The notes under the pieces were generated by a model. It did no database searches, was not told the DNA's origin, and saw only the letters and a program-made list of their open reading frames with translations. Positions 56,948 to 64,000 of a stretch of 64,000 nt of DNA are shown in pieces (position 1 is the stretch's first letter; each line of letters opens with the position of its first letter). This DNA is from Acinetobacter pullicarnis. Lineage in GTDB: Bacteria; Pseudomonadota; Gammaproteobacteria; Pseudomonadales; Moraxellaceae. The translations under genes were made by a program, and so were the position numbers. Location: assembly GCF_006352475.1 (NCBI RefSeq), contig NZ_VCMZ01000001.1:434001-498000 (forward strand), read 5' to 3'.

Positions 56948-57502
56948 TTAAGTTTTTGTTTGTAATGATTTCCAATTATTTAACTGTGCTTGTGCACTTA
57001 AATAATCAGTACGATCTACCGTGTCACTCTCTAAGCGAATTGGATGCTCTGCAGTGGCATGGCTGACGGGCAGACTTTGCTGTGCTTGGCTTTCCCAGTA
57101 TTGATAGAGCAGCCCTTGAATGTAGCGGCCTTGCTCTGTACGGAGATTCAGTGCTTTCAGCATATGTAATGCAGACTGCATATAATCACGTTGGCGCAGT
57201 ACTGCGATATCGGTGCTTAGATTGCCTTGCTGCTGTAAGTTTTTTAAATCTGCCTCTACATCGGTACGCAGCAAATCGATTTTTTCATAAAAGGTCTCCA
57301 GCACTGCAATGTCATGTGCATCATCTTTGCTTGCTGCAAAAGTCCGAAGCGTGAGTGTCTGCTGCTCAGGCATATGCGCGGATGAGCTATGCGTCTCAGC
57401 AGTAGATGCCGATTGATTCTGATCAGATTTTGGCGTGCAGGCACTAAATAGTCCGATACTCACACAAACGATTAGCAGCTTATTTAATTTTAGGAACGTC
57501 AT
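56948..57502 (-). CDS. Putative lipoprotein of unknown function
   Basis: 184 residues. The signal MTFLKLNKLLIVCVSIGLFSAC ends in lipobox FSAC, so Cys22 should be lipidated. The mature part has a Ser/Gln-rich linker and a helical region (about 60-150) with no family I recognise. It follows the methyltransferase gene by 26 bases on the same strand and is probably co-transcribed; a terminator follows. Confidence 0.8.
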   Translation of the reverse strand: MTFLKLNKLLIVCVSIGLFSACTPKSDQNQSASTAETHSSSAHMPEQQTLTLRTFAASKDDAHDIAVLETFYEKIDLLRTDVEADLKNLQQQGNLSTDIAVLRQRDYMQSALHMLKALNLRTEQGRYIQGLLYQYWESQAQQSLPVSHATAEHPIRLESDTVDRTDYLSAQAQLNNWKSLQTKT

Positions 57503-57528
57503 TTAGTTACTCCATCTCGGACGCTGGT

Positions 57529-58302
57529 TTATTGCTTTTGATAGTGATAGGCATAGGTCTTATAGGGGAATCCAATCTGATCTTGGGGCGATTTCCCCGT
57601 TTCTTGTTGCACAATCTGTTCAAATTTATTTTTCAATTCAAGCTGTTGCGCGGTAGGCATTGCTGCAATAAAACTGGTAGAGAGCAGTCGCTTACTGACC
57701 ACATCCTCAACACGACCATATTGTATTTGCTCAAATACTTGTACATCAATTCGCTCAAATAAAGCTTGTTGTTGAAACACATGTTCCCATGCACCGCTAT
57801 GATAGCGCGGGGTGTCGGCTTCATATTCGGCCAGTAGATCCGCCAAGGTTTTAACCCAGCCGACTTGCTCATCCCGTTGATTCCACACCAAGCCCAATGC
57901 CCCTTGAGGTTTTAGAATCTGATGAATAGATTGTAGGCTTTCAATATCTGCAAACCAATGAAATGCTTGGGCACAAATCACAGCATCAATACTTTTCGGG
58001 CTGAGGGGGATTTGATGACTAGCAGCCTGTATGGTTTTGATGTGCGGATGCTGCAATTTCAATTGTTGTAGCATTGCTGTCACGGGCTCAACGGCAATAA
58101 CATTGGGGCTGACTTGGGTTAAATAATCAATAAACTTACCTGTGCCTGCACCCAAATCAACCAGACTGGCGGTGTGATTTAAGTGCAAACTTTGCTGTAA
58201 CCACGTGACAATCTCTTGTGGATAGTTAGGGCGAACTTGTTGATATAACTCGGCTGCTGAACTGAAGCCGCTTTGTGCCGTCTGATGAACTGAATCCGTC
58301 AT
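57529..58302 (-). CDS. Class I SAM-dependent methyltransferase
   Basis: 257 residues. The SAM-binding motif I SLVDLGAGTGKFIDYL is near residue 42, post-I AVEPVTAM near 70 and a motif IV-like DAVICAQAFHWFAD near 107 (the AFHWF sequence is typical of the Methyltransf_11 group). Substrate unknown; relatives methylate small molecules including quinone or fatty acid derivatives. It heads a two-gene minus-strand unit with the lipoprotein gene. Confidence 0.88.
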   Translation of the reverse strand: MTDSVHQTAQSGFSSAAELYQQVRPNYPQEIVTWLQQSLHLNHTASLVDLGAGTGKFIDYLTQVSPNVIAVEPVTAMLQQLKLQHPHIKTIQAASHQIPLSPKSIDAVICAQAFHWFADIESLQSIHQILKPQGALGLVWNQRDEQVGWVKTLADLLAEYEADTPRYHSGAWEHVFQQQALFERIDVQVFEQIQYGRVEDVVSKRLLSTSFIAAMPTAQQLELKNKFEQIVQQETGKSPQDQIGFPYKTYAYHYQKQ

Positions 58303-58915
58303 GGATATTGCCTCTATCGTATTTGTTTTAATGGACTGTTTGACTCAATTGTTTTTACACACCTTTTTAATCAGCTTGTGGTGATGAACAACGTTCTGTT
58401 AAAAGTTGGCTATGCCGCTCAGCTCTACGCTAACCGACTTTGCTGAAAACACAAAATTTGGCTGCAACATAACGATATTTAAAGTCGGTAAGATGAATGG
58501 GTTTAATCCAGTGCAGCGTAAACCTTGTGGATCAGCTCAAGTATAAAGACCAGAGCGCAGGAGGATTGTTTGCAGCCGAATCGAAGGCGGTCTTGAAGAT
58601 TCGACGTTATCTAAGTCGTGATTGTGGTGTCGAGAACAAGAGCTTGAATTGGATGGGCGATTGGGGCAGGTATTTGATTAATGTGCTGACCGAGTGAGGC
58701 GATGTGGAATGGGGCTGAAATGGCTGTGGCTGTACCGCGCTGAGTTGGATTCATACAAAAAAGCGGATTTGCCTTTGGTTTTCTGACAATGTGGAAGATA
58801 ATGTGCTTTTTTATCTGCTTGGCATGGCTAAAATAGACCTCTTGGCTTTAAGTTGCGGTGTTTATGTATCATTCAAAGCAAATAAGGATTGTCATTAACC
58901 TTTTTCGGTGTTGCC
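58303..58915. other. Long gap with no intact gene (contains a gene remnant)
   Basis: This 613-base stretch separates the methyltransferase and hydrolase-like genes, which are divergent. It includes the siderophore-interacting-protein-like remnant at 58497-58697; the flanks (58303-58496 and 58698-58915) must hold both promoters, but I cannot place them. No RNA gene is recognised. Confidence 0.5.
58497..58697 (+). pseudogene. Remnant of a siderophore-interacting protein (SIP/ViuB-type) C-terminus
   Basis: A 66-residue frame whose middle, AAESKAVLKIRRYLSRDCG, resembles the conserved C-terminal segment of NAD(P)H-dependent siderophore-interacting ferric reductases (pattern E-x-x-A-V-x-x-I-R-R-Y-L...G, then a W...W/Y region). 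The FAD-binding N-terminal two thirds of such a protein is absent. No good ribosome-binding site. The local GC content is higher than in neighbouring noncoding DNA, supporting decayed coding origin. The match is by eye and should be considered tentative. Confidence 0.45.
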
Positions 58916-60181
58916 ATGGATAAGCAAATTATTTTTGAAGATGATCATATCAGAGCAATTTATTTAAAAGGTACTTCGAAGACCTTGGTGATTTCTTTTG
59001 GTGATTTAATTACGCGTGCCAAAGGGACGCTGATTAATGCTGAAAAATCATTAATTAAATATGACTATGCTGTGATTGGCATAATGCCTAAACAGAAATC
59101 CTGGTTTCCTGCTGACAGTATGCAGGCTTTAATGTTAGAACTTGCTCCAATTTTACAGCAGTTTCAACGTATTGTTGGATATGGCGGTTCAATGGGCGGT
59201 TATGCCGCAATTAAGTATTCGAAATTACTTGGCCTCAAGCGTGTTGTTGCGATGGTGCCTCAGTATTCGATTGATCCAGAAGAAGTTGAAGATCGCCGTT
59301 ATAGCGATTTTTATGATATTGATTTGCATGCTGATATGCGGATTCAAACGCAAGACTTAGCAAGCGATTGCGAATATATCATTATTTATGATCCTTATTT
59401 TGATCATGACCGTGAGCACTATTTAAAAATACAAGCCGTCATCCCAGCCTCAGCATTACATACGCTGCATTTGCCTTATACCGGGCACGATGTGATTGCA
59501 GTATTGGCGAGTTCTGCGTTATTGCATGATTTTATTGAACGTGAATTTGAACCGACGTATTTTTACAAGCAAATGCGTGAGGTGAAAAAGAACAGCAAGT
59601 TTTATTATCGCAGTGTGATTGCGCGCTTACTTGGCGGTCACAATGAGGCCTTGGGCAAGATTTTAAAAGGTCGTGATTTGCAACTGGATAATCAGTTTTT
59701 TGATAGCCATTTAAAACAGACGATTACGCGCATTCTGCTGAGCAATAAACGTGTCGATGAACAAGACTTACAAAAGCTTGGCATTCAAGTCAATTTATCG
59801 CTTGAGAAAAAAACCCAACTGCATGATGATTTGGGACAGGTATTGGTTTTTAACATTATCACCCAAAAAATAGAAAGCTATCCACAAGATGTTATTGATA
59901 TTAATGGTAAATATATTATTCCATTACAAGTCAAACAAACTGGACTGGCGCAGGTTGAAGTCAATAATGAGCGTTATTTTATTGCGATGAATGAAAGGCG
60001 TGTGATTAAGTTATTTAAGCTCAATGCACCTCTAAGCCTAGATATGACGCCAATTATTATTAAGGTCTATAGTGAATTCTGTGCAATAACCTATAAGCAA
60101 TTGAATATGCGTAGTGACGAAGGTCAGTGCTACTTTGATAGCGAAGATATCATTGAGCAGACTAAATTCTGGATTCAATAA
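58916..60181 (+). CDS. Alpha/beta-hydrolase-like protein with unassigned C-terminal domain
   Basis: About 421 residues from ATG 58916; an in-frame TTG at 58889 lies too near its AAGGA. The first 230 residues look like an alpha/beta hydrolase: nucleophile elbow GYGGSMGGYAA with Ser near 91, a candidate Asp in YDPYFDHD near 157 and His in YTGHDVIAVL near 189. The remaining 190 residues (from about 235) are not recognised. No signal peptide. Similar proteins occur near surface polysaccharide genes, but none are seen here. A D-2-hydroxyacid dehydrogenase gene follows after 28 bases and is probably co-transcribed. Confidence 0.75.
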   Translation: MDKQIIFEDDHIRAIYLKGTSKTLVISFGDLITRAKGTLINAEKSLIKYDYAVIGIMPKQKSWFPADSMQALMLELAPILQQFQRIVGYGGSMGGYAAIKYSKLLGLKRVVAMVPQYSIDPEEVEDRRYSDFYDIDLHADMRIQTQDLASDCEYIIIYDPYFDHDREHYLKIQAVIPASALHTLHLPYTGHDVIAVLASSALLHDFIEREFEPTYFYKQMREVKKNSKFYYRSVIARLLGGHNEALGKILKGRDLQLDNQFFDSHLKQTITRILLSNKRVDEQDLQKLGIQVNLSLEKKTQLHDDLGQVLVFNIITQKIESYPQDVIDINGKYIIPLQVKQTGLAQVEVNNERYFIAMNERRVIKLFKLNAPLSLDMTPIIIKVYSEFCAITYKQLNMRSDEGQCYFDSEDIIEQTKFWIQ

Positions 60182-60209
60182 TCTGAACGTCGAGATACAG
60201 GAGTAAGGC

Positions 60210-61163
60210 ATGAAAGCTGTATTTTTAGACCATGCGTCTTTGGACCAAAATGATTTAGATTTCAATGCATTAGCAGTACTTTTTACTGAGCTGAAATATT
60301 ATTCAGCCAGTACTTCTGAACAAAGCTTAGCGCGTATTGCAGATGCTGATGTCGTCATCACCAATAAGGTGGTGATTGACCGTGAAATGCTACTGCATTG
60401 TCCACAGTTAAAGCTGATTTTGATCTCTGCAACAGGTACCAATAACGTTGATCTGCAGCAAGCAAAACTGCAAGGCATTGTGGTATCCAACTGTCAAGGC
60501 TACGGCACGGCTGCAGTTGCACAGCATACCTTTGCACTGATGTTGGCCTTGGCGACTTCCTTACTTAAATATGATCGTGCAGTTCGCGATGGATATTGGT
60601 CAACCTCGACGCAGTTTTGCTTGCTCGATTTCCCAATTGTAGAGTTGGCCAATAAAACGCTTGGTATTGTGGGCTATGGCGAACTCGGCCAAGCCGTTGC
60701 AGCCATTGCCAAAGCTTTTGGGATGAATGTTTTGGTCGCAGCCTTACCACATCGTCCGCACAGCGCTGACCGTGTAGCTTTGGCTGAATTGTTACCGCAA
60801 GTGGATTTTCTCACATTACATTGCCCGTTGACGGAACAAACGCGTGATTTGATTGATACACCAGCCTTTACCGCCATGAAAACCAGCGCTTTTTTAATCA
60901 ACTGTGCGCGTGGTGGTATCGTCAATGAAGCGGCTTTGGTGACGGCATTAACCCAAGGCCAGATTGCGGGTGCGGCAATTGATGTACTCAGTATTGAACC
61001 CCCACCAGCCAATCATATTTTATTGTCAGGCGATGTGCCAAATCTGATTATTACCCCACATAGTGCATGGGGCAGCGTCGATGCCAGACAGCGTATCGTG
61101 AATCAAATGGTTGAAAATATGCAAGCATTTAGCCAAGGCAAAGCACTTCGTCAAGTGAACTGA
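60210..61163 (+). CDS. D-2-hydroxyacid dehydrogenase (glycerate/hydroxypyruvate reductase type)
   Basis: 317 residues, the family norm. The NAD(P) fingerprint VGYGELGQAVAAIAKAFG is near 151, with the catalytic Arg in NCARGGIVNE near 232, Glu in DVLSIEPPP near 261 and His in ITPHSAWGS near 283. The closest recalled match is hydroxypyruvate/glycerate dehydrogenase HprA, which reduces hydroxypyruvate or glyoxylate. Substrate specificity is uncertain. RBS CAGGAG lies just upstream. Confidence 0.9.
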   Translation: MKAVFLDHASLDQNDLDFNALAVLFTELKYYSASTSEQSLARIADADVVITNKVVIDREMLLHCPQLKLILISATGTNNVDLQQAKLQGIVVSNCQGYGTAAVAQHTFALMLALATSLLKYDRAVRDGYWSTSTQFCLLDFPIVELANKTLGIVGYGELGQAVAAIAKAFGMNVLVAALPHRPHSADRVALAELLPQVDFLTLHCPLTEQTRDLIDTPAFTAMKTSAFLINCARGGIVNEAALVTALTQGQIAGAAIDVLSIEPPPANHILLSGDVPNLIITPHSAWGSVDARQRIVNQMVENMQAFSQGKALRQVN

Positions 61164-61220
61164 AATCAGTTATTCCGATCCTAACCCCTTTAACCGCAGC
61201 CGAAACAGCGAATTCCCGTT

Positions 61221-61781
61221 TTAAAGAAAAAAGACTTTATTGGGAACAACTTCTGCTGTCTTGGGCGGTGTTGGTAAGCGGGGTGCTGCTGGCATCGTAC
61301 TTCCTGCTGGTGAAGCCTCGGTTGTCGCACTCGCAGGTTGCTGTGTTTCAGCATTTGACTTGGCTGGAATGTTGGGTGTTATCGGTGGTTGTACAATCGC
61401 AGCGGGTGCAACAGGATTAGGTTTGGGCGCTGGCGTATTATTTGAAGACTGATTGAGTGGCTTTTGTTCGATTGGTACATTTTGTGCTTCACCGCCTGTC
61501 ACAGCATCCCAAGCCTGGTTCACTTTGGGTTTAATTTTGGCAAGACCCGTTTCAGTTGCATCCTCCACTTTCTCTGCAGTATGTTGAACTTTTTCCTGGG
61601 TTTTATGCGCTAAAACTTTAAAGATATTCGGATTATCACCATAGGCTGGTGGGGCTTTTACCGTTGTTGCTGGTGTTTCCGCTGTTGCTGGTGTTATTGG
61701 CTTCACTTCGGGTGATACCGCAAAGCACAGTGCACTTGAACCGAATACTGCTGCAATAAACGTGTTTTTTATCCAACGCAT
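61221..61781 (-). CDS. Pro/Ala/Thr-rich exported protein of unknown function
   Basis: 186 residues. A signal peptide (MRWIKNTFIAAVFGSSALCFA) is followed by a low-complexity Thr/Pro/Ala linker, a short helical section with repeated KVE/AEK (about 55-75) and a long Pro/Ala-rich tail, ending NKVFFL. No domain is recognised. The composition suggests a disordered periplasmic or surface protein. It converges on the D-2-hydroxyacid dehydrogenase gene. Confidence 0.75.
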   Translation of the reverse strand: MRWIKNTFIAAVFGSSALCFAVSPEVKPITPATAETPATTVKAPPAYGDNPNIFKVLAHKTQEKVQHTAEKVEDATETGLAKIKPKVNQAWDAVTGGEAQNVPIEQKPLNQSSNNTPAPKPNPVAPAAIVQPPITPNIPAKSNAETQQPASATTEASPAGSTMPAAPRLPTPPKTAEVVPNKVFFL

Positions 61782-62047
61782 AAATATTTACCTAAAAAAT
61801 AGAATAAGGTGACATACAGCATATATTCAACGGTATCTTTTAAATAAGTCATATTTTGAAATATCGATTAAATCACATTGTAAATTAAATAAATCGTTGC
61901 TTAATTTTGAAGATAAATATAATACCTATAAAAGTGAATGTTTAGTATAAAAAATATAAAAAACAATAAATTAAGCAACAATAAGAAACTGTTTAAAAAG
62001 AATTAAATATCTCATGATCAAGTTTCACTTAAAGTGAGGTGCGCAAA

Positions 62048-62335
62048 GTGAAATATCTAAGAATTTCAACTTTAGTATTGCTGATGGGTACATCTGCGCT
62101 TTATGCAGAAACCATACAAATTAATGGTTATATTTCTGAATTTAGTTGTTCTGCAGACGATACTGATAATAACTGCATAGATTTACATCGATTAGTTTCT
62201 GATAATAATGATCAGAATAAAACAATAAGTAATACAAGAAGCTTAATCAAACAACCTGAAAGTAAATTTTATTCTATTTCAATTGCAGAACTAGAAGATA
62301 ATAAAGCTGCAGTTATTTTAGCTGATTATATTTAG
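62048..62335 (+). CDS. Small exported protein of unknown function
   Basis: About 95 residues. The best start is GTG at 62048, with GAGGTG seven bases upstream; another in-frame GTG at 62039 overlaps that site. The N-terminus is a signal peptide (KYLRISTLVLLMGTSALYA) with cleavage before ETIQ. The mature part has two Cys (FSCSADDTDNNC) that may form a disulphide and is otherwise acidic and Asn-rich. It lies in very AT-rich DNA. Family unknown. Confidence 0.7.
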   Translation: MKYLRISTLVLLMGTSALYAETIQINGYISEFSCSADDTDNNCIDLHRLVSDNNDQNKTISNTRSLIKQPESKFYSISIAELEDNKAAVILADYI

Positions 62336-62444
62336 TTCCTAACCTAACAATAAATACTCTCATTTTATATTAAATATTATAAAAATGACTTGCTCAGAAT
62401 ACACACTACAATGATGTGGAAGAGCATAGGTCGTTAATATTAAG

Positions 62445-63356
62445 CTATTTTTTATGTTTCAGTATTTCATAAAGCGCACCAAATAACTGTGGATATTGAA
62501 ACTGATAGCCCTCAGTTTCGAGCGCCTTGGCATGCACAAATTGGCCATTTAAAATCAATTGGGATTGTTCACCTAATAGCAGTTTTAACAGCCAAGCGGG
62601 TAATTCCATCCTTGGCTTACGTTTAAGCAGTTGTGCCGCAAGCTGTGCAAAGTCCTGTTGAGTATTTTGGCTCGGGGCGACCAGATTATAAATTTTCTGG
62701 GTACTTTCACTGTGCATGAGCAATTCAATTGCACCCAAAACATCTTGAATATGTACCCAGACCAATGGCTGTAGACCATGACTGATGCGACCAAACAGAT
62801 TCATTTTAATCGGAATAAGCATCTGTTTTAAAATACCGCCATCTGCAGCCAAGACCACACCCATGCGAATAATTTTGGTTTTTTGCTTGCTAAAACTTAA
62901 GGCGGAAAGCTCCCAATATTGACAGAGTTCAGACATAAAAATGGCTTGGCCTTTAGATTGCTCATCGCAGGAGGCTTGCCACTGTTCTGTGGTATCAATG
63001 CCGTAATAACCAACAGCAGAACCCGAAATAATTCGTTTGGGATAAATTTTATGTTGCTCTAAATAAAGATAGAGTGCATGCGTGGCATCAATACGGCTAT
63101 CGAGCAATTGCTGTTTACGGCATTTGGTCCAACGTTTTTGAGCAATATTCTCACCAGCAAGGTTAATTACATAATCGATTTGTAAGGGTTCTAATTGATG
63201 TAGGTGTTGAATCCAAACGAGATTTTTATGCTGAAATGGTGGGTTTGTACGGCGAGTTAGCCCAATGACCCAATAATGCCGTGCTAATAAATATTGAATT
63301 AAATGTGAACCAATAAAGCCTGTTGCTCCTGTGATCAATACCGTATTTTGCTTCAT
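62445..63356 (-). CDS. TIGR01777-family (YfcH-like) NAD-dependent epimerase
   Basis: About 303 residues. The extended-SDR cofactor motif TGATGFIGSHL is near 9, and NLAGENIAQKRWT near 66 is the hallmark of the TIGR01777 family. GSAVGYYG near 112 carries the active-site Ser/Tyr region, and GLQPLVWVHIQDVLGAIE near 194 is also conserved. The C-terminal domain DUF1731 (PAWLLKLLLGEQSQLIL) follows near 255. Family function is unknown (E. coli YfcH). The ATG at 63356 is preferred over GTG at 63362. Confidence 0.92.
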   Translation of the reverse strand: MKQNTVLITGATGFIGSHLIQYLLARHYWVIGLTRRTNPPFQHKNLVWIQHLHQLEPLQIDYVINLAGENIAQKRWTKCRKQQLLDSRIDATHALYLYLEQHKIYPKRIISGSAVGYYGIDTTEQWQASCDEQSKGQAIFMSELCQYWELSALSFSKQKTKIIRMGVVLAADGGILKQMLIPIKMNLFGRISHGLQPLVWVHIQDVLGAIELLMHSESTQKIYNLVAPSQNTQQDFAQLAAQLLKRKPRMELPAWLLKLLLGEQSQLILNGQFVHAKALETEGYQFQYPQLFGALYEILKHKK

Positions 63357-63648
63357 TTGCACTGCTCATCCTTGTTTCCTCTATCTATAGCGGTCAATAG
63401 AATGGAATGCAATGATCAAAAAACACACTGTATCAGGTGGTATAAAATGCTGCGCAAATTGGTTTTTTAGACTGGAGTAAGGAATGAAATATTTAACCTA
63501 GCATCAACTTTTTAGATCAACCCATTACACTTTATTTGACCATTTAATTGGATCGGCTGAAGTTAAAACTTAAAAAATAATTATAGCCATTCAAAGTAAT
63601 CATCCCTACATTCCAGCTTAGCAATGCGGGGACAAGCATGTGAAGCGC

Positions 63649-63999
63649 TTAACTGCATTTAGCCAGATTTGATTTTTTAAAGTTTTTTTGTAGAATTTTA
63701 AAATTCTGTTGCTGTACAGCATTGTGAACATCAAAAACATTTTGGAATTGTTCAGTGTCAGCATGAATGCGAGTATAGGCAGAAAGCAGTTGATCACCTT
63801 TGAAAATCCAATATTCGGTAGCTTGCCCCATTTCAAAATTTCCAGTGAACTCAATAACGCAATTGTCTTTTTGCTGAATGAGGCGTGCTTGATTATTTTT
63901 GGTGTTGGGTTCTGCTTGAATGTTTTTATGTTGTTCCAGTACGACTGGCGTATTGGAATGGATGGTCGTCGTGGTACATGCGGTCAGGCTAAGACCCGT
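63649..63999 (-). CDS. Lipoprotein, 5' end outside the window
   Basis: The minus-strand frame runs from the right edge to TAA at 63649-63651 and is open throughout. The first visible residues, TGLSLTAC, include a lipobox LTAC, so the Cys (codon near 63978-63980) is probably the lipidation site. Start codon and first signal residues are missing. The mature protein has CVIEFTGNFEMGQATEYWIF (in parts) near the middle and a Gln/Lys-rich C-terminus ending KCS. Only a late in-frame Met would give a short 60-residue frame, which is not the real start. Family unknown. Confidence 0.8.
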   Translation of the reverse strand, partial: TGLSLTACTTTTIHSNTPVVLEQHKNIQAEPNTKNNQARLIQQKDNCVIEFTGNFEMGQATEYWIFKGDQLLSAYTRIHADTEQFQNVFDVHNAVQQQNFKILQKNFKKSNLAKCS

Positions 64000-64000
64000 T

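Noticed and set aside
63618..63854. 78-residue minus-strand ORF at the right edge
   Set aside because: It is out of frame with the edge-spanning lipoprotein frame, which has a lipobox and is open to the window end.

Overview
The window is a stretch of chromosome from a gammaproteobacterium, almost certainly Acinetobacter. The support is the gene order (murE-murF-mraY; pilMNOPQ-aroK-aroB-SPOR protein-gltB-gltD), a CraA/MdfA-type efflux gene, a bifunctional hisIE, a six-gene Mrp antiporter with fused A/B subunits, and moderately AT-rich DNA. Most of it looks like core chromosome. I saw no tRNA, rRNA, CRISPR array, prophage or complete insertion sequence.

Layout. 1-6.3 kb: the end of a cell-wall cluster (murE end, murF, mraY), rlmA, and a converging class A penicillin-binding protein. 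6.4-14.2 kb: the type IV pilus assembly operon pilMNOPQ, followed by aroK, aroB and a SPOR-like membrane protein. 14.2-20.6 kb: glutamate synthase gltB/gltD, with a near-consensus sigma-54 promoter motif about 260 bases upstream and a perfect hairpin between the genes that contains two DnaA-box 9-mers. 20.6-27 kb: a LysR regulator divergent from an AidB-like acyl-CoA dehydrogenase, a class III CoA-transferase, an MHS-type transporter and an SDR, which looks like a catabolic unit of unknown substrate. 27-35.5 kb: a membrane protein of unknown function, a DHA2 efflux pump and the Mrp Na+/H+ antiporter operon. 35.7-38.7 kb: a UvrD-like helicase followed by an AAA/SMC-type ATPase, an unexplained pair.

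38.8-43.6 kb is the most interesting block. It holds a small glycine-zipper peptide with a double-glycine-type leader, its HlyD-type adaptor and C39-peptidase ABC exporter, and a LysR gene, all on the minus strand. This looks like a class II microcin/bacteriocin secretion locus, but I could not find an immunity gene. It is bordered by about 0.5 kb of hairpin-rich repeat DNA that reaches hisIE.

44.4-64 kb is mixed: hisIE, a patatin-like lipase divergent from a RlaP-type nucleotidyltransferase, craA-like efflux, a DSP-type phosphatase, a YccS-type membrane protein, sodC, an AI-2E family permease, an orphan ParA divergent from a membrane-anchored nuclease-like protein, an octamer tandem repeat, several small exported proteins, a methyltransferase, a decayed siderophore-interacting-protein remnant, an alpha/beta-hydrolase-like protein next to a D-2-hydroxyacid dehydrogenase, and a TIGR01777-type epimerase. 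The window ends inside a lipoprotein gene. All functional calls come from reading motifs and recalled family features; no database search was run.
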